The notes under the pieces were generated by a model. It was not told the origin of the DNA. It did no database searches and worked only from the letters and a program-made list of their open reading frames with translations. A program made the translations under genes and the position numbers. From the NCBI GenBank assembly GCA_015065385.1, contig SVQK01000056.1, forward strand, positions 124,001 through 188,000: DNA of 64,000 nt. Reading direction: 5' to 3'. Below, piece after piece: positions 16,513-23,817 of this stretch (the first letter of the stretch is position 1; the number at the start of each line of letters is the position of its first letter). This stretch comes from Oscillospiraceae bacterium (lineage in GTDB: Bacteria > Bacillota > Clostridia > Oscillospirales > CAG-272).

Positions 16513-16792
16513 AGAGAAAAAGGGACGGATCAGATGCGCGAACTGCATCTTCTTCGAGCATGATATTTTCGCTAAATGCCATTGCGAGCAGAAGCCGGAG
16601 TATGTGCTCGACCGATATACGCGAAGGCCGGACTGGTGTCCTCTGCGGCAGAAGAGCAGGGAGGTCACAGACGAGCAGCTGCGGTGGATTAGGAGAGAAC
16701 CAGAGGTCTCGGCAGAAACTCGGACAAGCATTGATCTTCAAGTGAATATCAACAATTTCATTCCGAAGGAACGGGGGGGTCTGAATGAATGA
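16505..16792 (+). CDS. Small zinc-finger-like protein (95 aa)
   Basis: ATG 16505 has GAGGGA upstream. Cysteines in RCANCIFFEHD (near 11-14), KCHCEQKP (near 23-25) and WCPLRQ (near 42) form a likely metal-binding knuckle. The rest is basic and soluble. It overlaps both neighbours by a few bases, as in an operon. The function is unknown. Confidence 0.55.
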   Translation: MNKEKKGRIRCANCIFFEHDIFAKCHCEQKPEYVLDRYTRRPDWCPLRQKSREVTDEQLRWIRREPEVSAETRTSIDLQVNINNFIPKERGGLNE

Positions 16793-17090
16793 GGAAGAGG
16801 GATTCATTTATATTTTCACCGAAGACCCTCAGAAGATAGTTTTTGATAAACTCATTGCGTTGCTTTGCAGTGGAGAGCTCGATGAGATACTCAAAAATGT
16901 CGACGATACTCAGAAATCCGGTTTTCTATTTGCAACGTCATATATGTCGGCTATGTTGGCCGGAAAGAGCCTCCCGATGAAGGAGTCCGATTTTAACCGA
17001 TGTGTAAGTCATTGCAGTCAGCTACAGGCGGCAAATCAGGCTATCAATGCACTGAAAAGCAAGATACGAGATCTTGGAGGTGATATATAG
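16785..17090 (+). CDS. Hypothetical protein (101 aa)
   Basis: A helical protein (FDKLIALLCSGELDEILKNV, then AANQAINALKSKIRDL) with no membrane segment or known motif. GGAACGGGGGGG is the nearest ribosome site before ATG 16785. The TAG stop overlaps the GTG start of the next gene. Confidence 0.55.
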   Translation: MNEEEGFIYIFTEDPQKIVFDKLIALLCSGELDEILKNVDDTQKSGFLFATSYMSAMLAGKSLPMKESDFNRCVSHCSQLQAANQAINALKSKIRDLGGDI

Positions 17091-17380
17091 TGGATGAATT
17101 ATACCATGAACCAAAGTACAGGCCGGGAGATGTTGTAATCTTCAAGTGGCCTTTGTATCAGGAGACCGAAGGAGATCCGGCATTTGAGTACCGGTATTAT
17201 ATTTGCCTGTCTGCGAACTCGACGAATTACCGGCTCCTGAGGCTTAAAACGGGAAGCGGATACCCGAAGTACATCGAAAATATTCCTTCGGTCGCTGTTG
17301 ACAGATATGAGGGAAAAGTACTCTACCGAATAGACGCCGACAAGATCAGAGAACTTTGCTGCGAAGGACCGCAAATATGA
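17090..17380 (+). CDS. Hypothetical beta-rich protein (96 aa)
   Basis: GTG 17090 (or ATG 17093) follows TTGGAGG. KYRPGDVVIFKWPLYQ at the N-terminus and YRYYICLSA suggest a small SH3/PemK-like barrel, but the fit is weak. The last codons overlap the next gene by 4 nt. Confidence 0.5.
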   Translation: MDELYHEPKYRPGDVVIFKWPLYQETEGDPAFEYRYYICLSANSTNYRLLRLKTGSGYPKYIENIPSVAVDRYEGKVLYRIDADKIRELCCEGPQI

Positions 17381-17571
17381 AGATCCCAAAAGGGCAGAAA
17401 CTCTGGGAGACGGTCTGCGATGAGAAAGGGCGGGTGAAATGGGCTATCACGTCTGATCCCGCCCGGACGGTCTACTATTTATATTCCGTGAACGGAGACG
17501 GTCTCATCATGTGGACAAAGAAAACCGGGAGCCCGGCAGGATTTGAGAAGTACACAGGAGTGAGGATATGA
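17377..17571 (+). CDS. Hypothetical protein (64 aa)
   Basis: Start ATG 17377 overlaps the preceding TGA. The product (MKIPKGQKLWETVCDEKGRV ... KKTGSPAGFEKYTGVRI) is basic and beta-rich with no recognised family. It overlaps the next start by 4 nt; these four small genes are tightly coupled. Confidence 0.5.
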   Translation: MKIPKGQKLWETVCDEKGRVKWAITSDPARTVYYLYSVNGDGLIMWTKKTGSPAGFEKYTGVRI

Positions 17572-17822
17572 GATATGGAGATCATGTTTTAATAAATACG
17601 ACTGCATTGCAGTTTGCTCTTGTTACATGTTTAAGAAGAATGATGACTAAGGATTCGGATGTATGCTTTATGTGTCCTTATCGATATAAGGATCATTCGT
17701 TCGATTCTCAATGCATGGAACACCTGCTGTCCGATGTCGTATTATATATAAAGGTGCATCCACCGGAAAGAAAAGTAATCGGAATTTATGATCCGAAGGA
17801 GAAGAAAGATGAACAATCATGA
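17568..17822 (+). CDS. Hypothetical cysteine-containing protein (84 aa)
   Basis: MRYGDHVLINTTALQFALV then CFMCPYRYKD and QCMEHLL give a CxxC and a further Cys/His that could bind zinc. It is AT-richer than its neighbours. It overlaps the following 30-codon frame by 14 nt. Confidence 0.5.
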   Translation: MRYGDHVLINTTALQFALVTCLRRMMTKDSDVCFMCPYRYKDHSFDSQCMEHLLSDVVLYIKVHPPERKVIGIYDPKEKKDEQS

Positions 17823-17901
17823 AACCGATGTTTATTGGGTGGGGCCTGTAACGGCAAAAGATTGCAGCTACGGACCGGATGTAGACAGCAGATTCGCGTG
17901 A
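17809..17901 (+). CDS. Possible very small protein (30 aa)
   Basis: AAGGAGAAGAAAG precedes ATG 17809, a convincing ribosome site. The 30-residue product (MNNHETDVYWVGPVTAKDCS...) has no known match. Its end overlaps repeat element copy 4. It could be a short regulatory or leader peptide. Confidence 0.35.
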   Translation: MNNHETDVYWVGPVTAKDCSYGPDVDSRFA

Positions 17902-17921
17902 AATACATGGCCTACAATGGA
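17895..17921 (+). promoter_or_regulatory. Bipartite CGCG/TTAATGGA element, copy 4 (diverged)
   Basis: CGCGTGAAATACATGGCC then TACAATGGA; the CGCG (17895) to ACAATGG (17914) spacing is again 19 nt. TACAAT fits a -10 hexamer. A 61-aa membrane protein starts 36 nt downstream. Confidence 0.55.
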
Positions 17922-17956
17922 TTAAATCCAATCTTATACATAACGGGGTATTTAAG

Positions 17957-18142
17957 ATGAAAAATGTAATCGCTACGGTGACGGCTATTGGGGTGTTTGC
18001 GGCCTGTGAGTTCCTACTCGGATTTATAAGTGGCAAAGCCTACGGAAGGTCACAAGCCTACGGCGAAATTACAAAAGATCTGAATACAGTTCTCAAGAAC
18101 ATCGGAAAGGAAGAATCCAAAGAACCTGAGAAGGGGGCTTAA
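17957..18142 (+). CDS. Small membrane protein (61 aa)
   Basis: An N-terminal helix (residues 3-25, VIATVTAIGVFAACEFLLGF) is followed by a charged tail ending KEEPEKGA-like. No good ribosome site is seen, but GGGG lies 12 nt upstream. It is preceded by a repeat element and followed by a terminator, so it forms a complete transcription unit. Confidence 0.55.
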   Translation: MKNVIATVTAIGVFAACEFLLGFISGKAYGRSQAYGEITKDLNTVLKNIGKEESKEPEKGA

Positions 18143-18165
18143 CAGTCCCTCTTCTTTTTTTATGT
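18128..18165 (+). terminator. Rho-independent terminator
   Basis: GAAGGGGGCTTAACAGTCCCTCTTC folds into a stem with the TAA stop in the loop, followed by a run of seven T. It ends the 61-aa membrane protein unit. Confidence 0.7.
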
Positions 18166-18193
18166 ATTTTATATTTGAAAAGGAGATTTGAAA

Positions 18194-18946
18194 ATGCCTA
18201 ATCACGTCAAAAATGTTATCACTGTTGAGAATGTAACGGAAAAGAGATTCAAGCAGATCAGCGAGTTTGTCGCATCGGAGAAACAGGCTTTCGATTTCAA
18301 CAAGATCGTGCCGATGCCGGAGGAATTGAATCTCGAAGAGGGAGGCGCGAACGATTTCTTCAAGGATTTATGGAAAAAATTTGGAGGCCTTATCGGATGC
18401 GATCCAGACCCGGACGCGGACTACAATGATATTCTCCATATGATGACAGCGTACGAACTCGACGCAGCGCGCAGGTATATCGAGGGACACGGCAGGAAAG
18501 ACGGCGAGCCGATGAGCGATCTCAGCATCGTCAAGGAGGCCATGCGTCGCGGATACCAATATCTGCGAAACCGGGAGATGTACGGCGGATGTGAGACTTG
18601 GTACGGATGGTGCATAGAAAACTGGGGCACCAAATGGAATGCGTATTATATTTGCGAACCGGAGGACGAGGCTTTCGGCTGGGAGTTCAACACGGCTTGG
18701 AGCGCGCCGGAGCCTGTTTTGACGGTCCTCAGCGCTATTTTCAGGAATGCGCGGTTCATTCTGCGATATGCAGACGAGGATCTCGGACAGAATTGCGGAA
18801 TCATCGTATTTGAGAACGGTGAGAAAGACGAGTTTCCGGCTTTGACGGAGGAAATCGCGTATCAGTTCGCCGTAAATCTGTGGAGATACAGCCCGGAAGA
18901 TCTTGACGATGAAGACGATGAAGACGATGAAGACGAGGAAGATTGA
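18194..18946 (+). CDS. Api92/YubB ferredoxin-like domain protein, copy A (250 aa)
   Basis: ATG 18194 follows AAAAGGAG. MPNHVKNVITVENV and FDFNKIVPMPEEL at the start, and WYGWCIENWGTKWNAYY (near 137) with WEFNTAWSAP, are hallmarks of the Api92/DUF1281 family found on plasmids and phages, of unknown function. The C-terminus is an Asp/Glu run of about 18 residues encoded by GAAGAC/GATGAA repeats, prone to length change. A shorter-tailed paralog lies at 19593. Confidence 0.75.
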   Translation: MPNHVKNVITVENVTEKRFKQISEFVASEKQAFDFNKIVPMPEELNLEEGGANDFFKDLWKKFGGLIGCDPDPDADYNDILHMMTAYELDAARRYIEGHGRKDGEPMSDLSIVKEAMRRGYQYLRNREMYGGCETWYGWCIENWGTKWNAYYICEPEDEAFGWEFNTAWSAPEPVLTVLSAIFRNARFILRYADEDLGQNCGIIVFENGEKDEFPALTEEIAYQFAVNLWRYSPEDLDDEDDEDDEDEED

Positions 18947-18958
18947 TATTTGAGGCTG

Positions 18959-18985
18959 CGCGAAAAATACATCTTTCTTAATGGA
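18959..18985 (+). promoter_or_regulatory. Bipartite CGCG/TTAATGGA element, copy 5
   Basis: CGCGAAAAATACATC then TTTCTTAATGGA, with 19-nt spacing (18959 to 18978). TTGATATTT lies 16 nt upstream, close to the arrangement at copy 3. It precedes the 56-aa acidic gene. Confidence 0.65.
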
Positions 18986-19021
18986 TAACTATCCGAAAAA
19001 TTTCCATTGAGGAGATTCGAT

Positions 19022-19192
19022 ATGAGCAACTATTTCGATGCTTCTGCAATCTTTACGGCGGACGAAGATCCCTACCTGTGGCTTAAGGAAGACCCGGACG
19101 AGATCCGGGAAGACGACGGCGACTGGCGGGACGGCTTCGAGGCAATGCTGGACGAAGAAGAAACCGATTATGATTACGAATACGATGACTGA
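19022..19192 (+). CDS. Small acidic protein (56 aa)
   Basis: ATG 19022 follows TGAGGAG. About 40% of residues are Asp/Glu (ADEDPYLWLKEDPDEIRED, then DEEETDYDYEYDD). Such DNA-mimic-like acidity is typical of anti-restriction or other inhibitor proteins, but no family is recognised. It is the one gene behind a repeat element without a membrane helix. Confidence 0.55.
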   Translation: MSNYFDASAIFTADEDPYLWLKEDPDEIREDDGDWRDGFEAMLDEEETDYDYEYDD

Positions 19193-19208
19193 GGAAGACG
19201 GACGGAGT

Positions 19209-19250
19209 ATATGAGGGGACGGGAGCTTAACAGGCTCTCTTCCCCTTTTT
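19209..19250 (+). terminator. Rho-independent terminator
   Basis: GGGGACGGGAGC pairs with GCTCTCTTCCCC around TTAACAG, followed by TTTTTT. It has the same design as the terminators at 18128 and 21487. Confidence 0.65.
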
Positions 19251-19282
19251 TGTTTATTTATATTTGTAAAAGGAGATTGGCC

Positions 19283-19591
19283 ATGGTTGTTTTGGTCTAC
19301 AAAGTCAAGAATTTCATTGGAGACGAAATAAAATACGCTACGCATAAGCAATTTGCGAGCAATAGAGAAAGCGGCATGTACGTACCGCTCGAAATCGATA
19401 TTCCGGAACGGTTTCATCCCGTTGCCGAATTGGGTACGACCCGTAAGGACGACAAAATCACTGTCGACTGTAACGGAGACCGATATCCGCTTGAAGAGGT
19501 TCTCGGAGCGGACGGATGGGGAAGACCGGCGCTTGTCTGGAAAGACGCGAAATATGGCTTCTTTTATCGCGTGAGCTTGGAGGAGGTTTGA
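19283..19591 (+). CDS. Hypothetical protein, paralog of the gene at 22516 (102 aa)
   Basis: ATG 19283 has AAAAGGAG. Its central part (VPLEIDIPERFHPV ... ITVDCNGDRYPLEEVLGADGWGRPAL) parallels the 22516 product (IKVEIPESLSPS ... VLTADGEGKPVL), so the two are duplicates. It is a soluble beta-rich protein of unknown role. It ends 1 nt before the second Api92-like gene. Confidence 0.6.
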   Translation: MVVLVYKVKNFIGDEIKYATHKQFASNRESGMYVPLEIDIPERFHPVAELGTTRKDDKITVDCNGDRYPLEEVLGADGWGRPALVWKDAKYGFFYRVSLEEV

Positions 19592-19592
19592 G

Positions 19593-20333
19593 ATGCCTGC
19601 TTATACGCGGAATCTTCTGACCGTGAGCGGAGTCAGTCCGAAGAGATTCGATCAGATGGCGCAGTTCGTCATGTCGCGGAAGACAGAGTTCGACTTCGAT
19701 CTCATTATTCCGATGCCGGAGGAGCTTGATATTTTCGACGCAAGCCGGAACGATGCGCTGGAAACCCTGTACAGACGGTACTGCACGCCGAGCTCCGAAT
19801 GGTCGCGGGGGCTCGGCATCGATCGAAGGCTGTTCGAGGAGATCCGAATGAACGAAAAGACATGGCTTCTGTTCGGCTGCCCGAATCCGGGAGAACTGAC
19901 TGCGGAAGACGCGCAGATCCTGTCGAGAAGTTTCAAGCTGTCTCACAGCGATGGCACGGAAGTCCCGGCTTTATATTTCGGGTGGCGGCTCACGGAGAAC
20001 CGGATCCTCTACGGCGCGCCGACTTGGTACCATTGGCGGATTTGCAACTGGGGCACACGATGGAACGCCATCAATCCGAAGGTACTGGAACACGGATTCG
20101 GCTGGGAATTCGATACCGTCCTCTCGCCCGCCGTACCGATCGCAAGAACACTGTCCGCCGTCTTTGTCGGCTGTGATATTTCGCTGAGCTACTCGGACGA
20201 AGATATCGGCAGAGGGTGCGGGCAGGAGACGTACAACAGCGGACGCATGGCAAAGGAATTGATATTTGAAGACGGTTCCTGGAAAGCGCGAACGTTTGCG
20301 CTGAAGCTCTGGGACAAGGAAAGGATGAACTGA
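19593..20333 (+). CDS. Api92/YubB ferredoxin-like domain protein, copy B (246 aa)
   Basis: AGGAGG directly precedes ATG 19593. MPAYTRNLLTVSGV, FDFDLIIPMPEELDIF, WYHWRICNWGTRWNAIN and GFGWEFDT align motif by motif with the protein at 18194. The copy lacks the acidic tail and carries a longer middle (residues 65-135). Two diverged copies in 1.5 kb point to duplication and specialisation. Confidence 0.75.
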   Translation: MPAYTRNLLTVSGVSPKRFDQMAQFVMSRKTEFDFDLIIPMPEELDIFDASRNDALETLYRRYCTPSSEWSRGLGIDRRLFEEIRMNEKTWLLFGCPNPGELTAEDAQILSRSFKLSHSDGTEVPALYFGWRLTENRILYGAPTWYHWRICNWGTRWNAINPKVLEHGFGWEFDTVLSPAVPIARTLSAVFVGCDISLSYSDEDIGRGCGQETYNSGRMAKELIFEDGSWKARTFALKLWDKERMN

Positions 20334-20334
20334 A

Positions 20335-21066
20335 ATGAAAAAGACGGTAAAAATCATTCTGCTTGACGCCATTGATATTCTTGTCGGGCTCGCAGTATTT
20401 GCGGGGATGTTCTGGCTGTTCCTGATGATGGCAACGGGCCGCGCAGAAGCCGCAGAGCCCTCTATAACGTTCGAAGACGGACGGGAGGGTAATGTACCCA
20501 TTATCGCGTCAGACGCGCTCTACGTCGATTCTCGGGGCGCTCAGGCATACGGATGGGAGCTGACCGAAGGAATACGGCTGATGATGCTCGAATGCGGGTC
20601 GAACACGGTGCCGGAGGAAGACAAGCGGGAGCATTGCGCGGTTCTCTTCAAGCAGCTTCTTTACACGCAGACGGTCGGCGGGTACAACGGCTGGGGAACG
20701 ACGCTCTGGGGTGTGATGCATGCCGGGAATACATACACGGAGACCGCTCCGAGGATCTGGAACGACGAGGCCGAACCCACGGACGAGATCGCGGCGATCT
20801 TCTGGGACGTGTGGCAGAATGGATATTCGAGCGACTTCCGGGTGCAGAACTACCGGACGGACTACTATTTTGCCGGGGACTGGGCGACGCCCGCGTATTC
20901 GATCGGGACGACGTTCTACTCGGTTAACGTCTGGCAGGATTTCTCCATGTTTGACGCAAGCGAGATCCGCCCAGAGATTGAGAAACCGGCTCGGATTGAT
21001 ATTTATGAGACGGCGTCTGAAGACTGGTTCGAGCCGGAGAAAACGGTGATCGTTTATGAAAGGTGA
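20335..21066 (+). CDS. Secreted or membrane-anchored protein, possibly cell-wall hydrolase-like (243 aa)
   Basis: A hydrophobic N-terminus (residues 6-35, IILLDAIDILVGLAVFAGMF then ATGRAEA) looks like a signal or anchor with an AEA-type cleavage site. The mature part has MLECGSNTVPEEDK ... YNGWGTTLWGVMHAGNTYTE and TPAYSIGTTFYSV. This vaguely resembles SleB-type wall hydrolases: an early Glu, then a GxF/WG segment. The evidence is thin. It begins 1 nt after the Api92-like gene. Confidence 0.45.
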   Translation: MKKTVKIILLDAIDILVGLAVFAGMFWLFLMMATGRAEAAEPSITFEDGREGNVPIIASDALYVDSRGAQAYGWELTEGIRLMMLECGSNTVPEEDKREHCAVLFKQLLYTQTVGGYNGWGTTLWGVMHAGNTYTETAPRIWNDEAEPTDEIAAIFWDVWQNGYSSDFRVQNYRTDYYFAGDWATPAYSIGTTFYSVNVWQDFSMFDASEIRPEIEKPARIDIYETASEDWFEPEKTVIVYER

Positions 21067-21217
21067 TCTGCTGCTCTATTTTTTCGGCGGGACAATCGGA
21101 TTGCTCGTGAAGTATGTACCGGACGATATTCTGTCCGTGATATGCACGAGCTGTCTTGGTTCGATACTCCTAAACTGTCTTGAATCGGCGATAAAGAATC
21201 CGGGCAAGAATGAGTAA
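21056..21217 (+). CDS. Small membrane protein (53 aa)
   Basis: ATG 21056 lies inside the previous gene's end (11-nt overlap). MKGDLLLYFFGGTIGLLV and ILSVICTSCLGSILLNCL give two short hydrophobic segments, possibly a hairpin. The pairing with the secreted protein upstream could reflect a lysis-type or envelope function, but this is only contextual. Confidence 0.55.
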   Translation: MKGDLLLYFFGGTIGLLVKYVPDDILSVICTSCLGSILLNCLESAIKNPGKNE

Positions 21218-21236
21218 AGTAGGGAGTGGACGCCCA

Positions 21237-21263
21237 CGCGAAGTTTACATGTCTCATTATGGA
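21237..21263 (+). promoter_or_regulatory. Bipartite CGCG/TTAATGGA element, copy 6 (diverged)
   Basis: CGCGAAGTTTACATG then TCTCATTATGGA, with CGCG (21237) to ATTATGG (21256) again 19 nt apart. It precedes the 69-aa membrane gene at 21298. Confidence 0.55.
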
Positions 21264-21297
21264 ATAAAACCAAATCAAATACAAGGAGATATGAGAC

Positions 21298-21507
21298 ATG
21301 AAGAAACTGATTTCCGATATTTTGACGGCGGCGGTCATTCTGCTGGCGATCGGCGGTACCCTTGCCGTCTATGGACTGTTTACCATAGGCGTCGCGGGCG
21401 TTACGCTGTACGCTGTCGGAGTGGGGCTGATCATCGTGATCGGAGCGATTTCCGGTGTGGCGCATGAACTTGAGGAGATTGGCAAAAACGAGGAGGAGGG
21501 ACTCTGA
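21298..21507 (+). CDS. Small membrane protein (69 aa)
   Basis: Two membrane helices (residues 9-28 AAVILLAIGGTLAVYGLF and 31-52 GVAGVTLYAVGVGLIIVIGA) are followed by an acidic tail HELEEIGKNEEEGL. ACAAGGAG at 21282 sets the start. The unit is bounded by a repeat element and a terminator. Confidence 0.65.
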   Translation: MKKLISDILTAAVILLAIGGTLAVYGLFTIGVAGVTLYAVGVGLIIVIGAISGVAHELEEIGKNEEEGL

Positions 21508-21532
21508 CAACAGGGTCTCTTTCTCTTTTTAT
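21487..21532 (+). terminator. Rho-independent terminator
   Basis: GAGGGACTC and GGGTCTCTTTC pair across TGACAACA, then TCTTTTTATATTT. The TGA stop lies in the loop. Confidence 0.6.
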
Positions 21533-21552
21533 ATTTGAAAAGGAGATTTGAA

Positions 21553-22203
21553 ATGTTCTGCAAGAAATCTGGGTATATCTCAGAATGGCCCGAAAACCTG
21601 ATCGAGGAAATCCTTGAAAAGACCGTAGAGGAGCCTCTGACCGGCTGGCAGATCGACGGGCTGGAATGGATCCTCGGAAATCTGAACAAGAGAACGGGCG
21701 ACATGATCCGATACAAATTCAAGGACGGACTCACGCTGGAGGAGATCTCCGGCATCTTCGGCGTCGGGAAGGAAAGAGTCCGGCAGATCATCGCAAGAGG
21801 GATCCGGCTGATGCGGCATCCGTCGCGGACTGTTTATCTTTTGAAGGACTACAAGACCGTGACCGCCGACTACGAAGCGGAGCTTGCCCGGCTGACGCAG
21901 GAGATCGGCGAACGTGAGGTGGAACTCGACCGGCTTGTGAAAAAGATCGCGGAGCTGAGCGAGAAGGCGGAAACGCTTGAGCCTGCGGCTTCGAGAGCGC
22001 AAAACGCGGCTTTGCGTCTTCCAATCATCGATATGGATCTGAGCGCGCGGGCATACAACTCCCTTATTCGATGCGGAATGGATACGATCGAAGATGTTGT
22101 AAAGCGGTGGGGTGAAGATGAGCTGCACGGAATACGGAACTGCGGGGCGGTATCACGCGAAGAAATCCGGAGAAAGCTCATATCGTTTGGCGTACTGAAT
22201 TGA
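21553..22203 (+). CDS. Sigma-70 region 4 / RNA polymerase alpha-CTD fusion transcription factor (216 aa)
   Basis: ATG 21553 has AAAAGGAG at 21538. Residues about 59-96 read LTLEEISGIFGVGKERVRQI then RHPSR, the helix-turn-helix of sigma70 region 4 that binds -35 elements. Residues about 100-150 form a coiled coil (EAELARLTQEIGEREVELDR). Residues about 161-216 (LSARAYNSLIRCGMDTIEDV, then IRNCGAVSREEIRRKL) match the helix-hairpin-helix of the RNAP alpha C-terminal domain. No region 2 is present, so it is not a full sigma factor. It could bridge a phage -35 sequence and the polymerase, replacing host sigma region 4 and alphaCTD contacts. It sits among units preceded by the CGCG/TTAATGGA element. 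Confidence 0.8.
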   Translation: MFCKKSGYISEWPENLIEEILEKTVEEPLTGWQIDGLEWILGNLNKRTGDMIRYKFKDGLTLEEISGIFGVGKERVRQIIARGIRLMRHPSRTVYLLKDYKTVTADYEAELARLTQEIGEREVELDRLVKKIAELSEKAETLEPAASRAQNAALRLPIIDMDLSARAYNSLIRCGMDTIEDVVKRWGEDELHGIRNCGAVSREEIRRKLISFGVLN

Positions 22204-22236
22204 CATTTGCAAGTAATCGTGGGGGGGGGTATCACG

Positions 22237-22491
22237 ATGAAAGTCATACTTGCCGGGGCGGCCGTTCTGCTGGCGTACCTGATCGGGATCATTGTCGGGC
22301 GGAAAAGCATTGCCGACGAATCGGAAGAATACGAACGGAGGATCCATGATCTGAAGGAAGAGATGCGGACATTGGACTGCGGTTATGCCGGGAGGGTCAA
22401 GGATCTGATCATGGAGCGGGAATTCCTTCGCGGGCAGATCGCGGAAATGAAACAGGTTCAGGATACGATTAGCGGCAAAAGAACGGATTGA
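22237..22491 (+). CDS. Membrane-anchored coiled-coil protein (84 aa)
   Basis: ATG 22237 follows a run of nine G that may serve as its ribosome site; a length change there would alter expression. Residues 2-21 (KVILAGAAVLLAYLIGIIVG) form a membrane anchor. The rest is coiled coil (EEYERRIHDLKEEMRTLD). It resembles Rz-like or other one-pass phage proteins, but no family is certain. The stop is the TGA of a TTGATATTT motif. Confidence 0.55.
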   Translation: MKVILAGAAVLLAYLIGIIVGRKSIADESEEYERRIHDLKEEMRTLDCGYAGRVKDLIMEREFLRGQIAEMKQVQDTISGKRTD

Positions 22492-22515
22492 TATTTTTAC
22501 AAAAGGAGAAAAGGC

Positions 22516-22845
22516 ATGAGAGTCTGGATACACAGGATCCGAGAGGATGAAACATACAAATTCATCCCGGACGCAGAGTTTACGAGAAGATACAGGGACG
22601 GCATTTACAGTAGGGAAGACCGGCTGAAACTTGAATGGACGCCGATCAAAGTCGAGATCCCGGAAAGCCTGAGCCCATCGGTCAATGCGGATGGAATCAT
22701 GACGATTGCTTGTCCCGAATCCGACGAACTGCGGGTAAATCTTGCGGAGGTTCTCACGGCGGACGGGGAAGGAAAACCCGTTCTTCTGTTCCTGCAGTCG
22801 GAGGACAGGGCGATGGAATTTGCGCTGGAAGAAATCTTTTATTGA
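22516..22845 (+). CDS. Hypothetical protein, paralog of the gene at 19283 (109 aa)
   Basis: ATG 22516 follows AAAGGAG. The two paralogs share IP-E-(R/S)-(F/L) then a (V/I)LxADGxGxP segment. The protein is soluble with no known domain. The stop is again part of TTGATATTT at 22842. Confidence 0.6.
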   Translation: MRVWIHRIREDETYKFIPDAEFTRRYRDGIYSREDRLKLEWTPIKVEIPESLSPSVNADGIMTIACPESDELRVNLAEVLTADGEGKPVLLFLQSEDRAMEFALEEIFY

Positions 22846-22866
22846 TATTTGAAAGGGGTTTTGAAA

Positions 22867-23484
22867 ATGGGAAAGTTTCTTGCCGGGTGTGCGGTCGGGT
22901 TCGCCGGGGCTTCGGTTCTTGCGGCTGCGGCGGCGAAAAAGATATTTGAAGACGAGACTTTCGGCTATGCTCTTCGGTCGAGCATTGTCATGAAGGCGAC
23001 CGGATTCATCCGCGATCTTGTTTACGGGCGAGAGAGACTGAGAAAACGGCAATACTGTGAATACGTCGACTATTCGCGGGACGGGCGCGGGCACGGCTCA
23101 TCCTGGCCGGGCGTGGAAACCGTCAAGGAGAAAGAAACCGATAAGGAAAAGCCGCATTCGGTGTTTCAGAAGTTTGATATTCTCGGACTGGAGGCGCTGT
23201 ATTCCGAGGAGCGGGGAGAGCTCGAGGCTGAAGCGCAGGGGCTTGGATATACCGAAGGCGAGGACTTTTATATTTACTGGCTGCGCGGAGGAAAGGGCGA
23301 CGATCCGGGCGAGATCGCTTCGGTCGAGCAGGCCTTTGTCGCGGTGAACTATGTTGCGACGGTCATGACGAAGGAGCCGATCTCATTCCCGGAAGGACGG
23401 AACTGGATGGATCTCTCGGAGAACGACTGGGGATTCCTGTCCGACGAGGGTGACATCACGGTATTTGAGTTTTTGGGGGATTGA
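22867..23484 (+). CDS. Membrane-anchored hypothetical protein (205 aa)
   Basis: ATG 22867 with GAAAGGGG upstream. Residues 3-22 (KFLAGCAVGFAGASVLAAAA) form an anchor. The C-terminal 100 residues (FDILGLEALYSEERGELEAE ... LSENDWGFLSDEGDITVFEF) form a soluble acidic domain of unknown role. The stop lies in the TTGATA box of the promoter at 23481. Confidence 0.6.
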   Translation: MGKFLAGCAVGFAGASVLAAAAAKKIFEDETFGYALRSSIVMKATGFIRDLVYGRERLRKRQYCEYVDYSRDGRGHGSSWPGVETVKEKETDKEKPHSVFQKFDILGLEALYSEERGELEAEAQGLGYTEGEDFYIYWLRGGKGDDPGEIASVEQAFVAVNYVATVMTKEPISFPEGRNWMDLSENDWGFLSDEGDITVFEFLGD

Positions 23485-23509
23485 TATTTTCGCCGCGGTG
23501 TGGTATAAT
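23481..23509 (+). promoter_or_regulatory. Host-type (sigma70) promoter of the DUF4160-DUF2442 pair
   Basis: TTGATA (23481) and TATAAT (23504) are 17 nt apart, with an extended TGG before the -10. It would let the pair be expressed by the host polymerase, for instance in a prophage. Confidence 0.75.
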
Positions 23510-23541
23510 GGATCTGCGATCCGAAAGAAAGGAGAAACGGT

Positions 23542-23808
23542 ATGCCTGAGTTGAGCAGGTTCGGCGGCATGGTGATCTATATGCTGTTCTATGACGTAAA
23601 GAAGCACCATAAGCCGCATGTGCACGTGTATTACGGAGACTATGAGGCAACGGTCGCGATCGACGGGGAGCTTCTTGCCGGGGCTCTGCCGAGAAAGCAG
23701 CTGAAGATCGTCACGGGCTGGCTGGCGTTTTACGAAGAAGAGGCCTACAAGGCTTGGAATCTGGCGGTGCGGGGTGAGCACTTCGAGCAGATCCCGCCGA
23801 TGAACTGA
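23542..23808 (+). CDS. DUF4160 family protein (88 aa)
   Basis: MPELSRFGGMVIYMLFYD, then KPHVHVYYGDYEATVAIDG and LVGWLAFYEEE-like text, is the DUF4160 signature (H-x-H with a Y-G-D strand). AAAGGAG precedes ATG 23542. DUF4160 genes nearly always sit beside DUF2442 genes and are predicted toxin-antitoxin or regulatory pairs. The promoter at 23481 makes this an autonomous unit. Confidence 0.8.
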   Translation: MPELSRFGGMVIYMLFYDVKKHHKPHVHVYYGDYEATVAIDGELLAGALPRKQLKIVTGWLAFYEEEAYKAWNLAVRGEHFEQIPPMN

Positions 23809-23817
23809 GGTGAAAGC

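Noticed and set aside
23481-23509. Every TTGATATTT copy is a -35 box
   Set aside because: Only the copy at 23481 has a TATAAT 17 nt downstream; the others I checked have no -10 and many lie too close to the next start codon.
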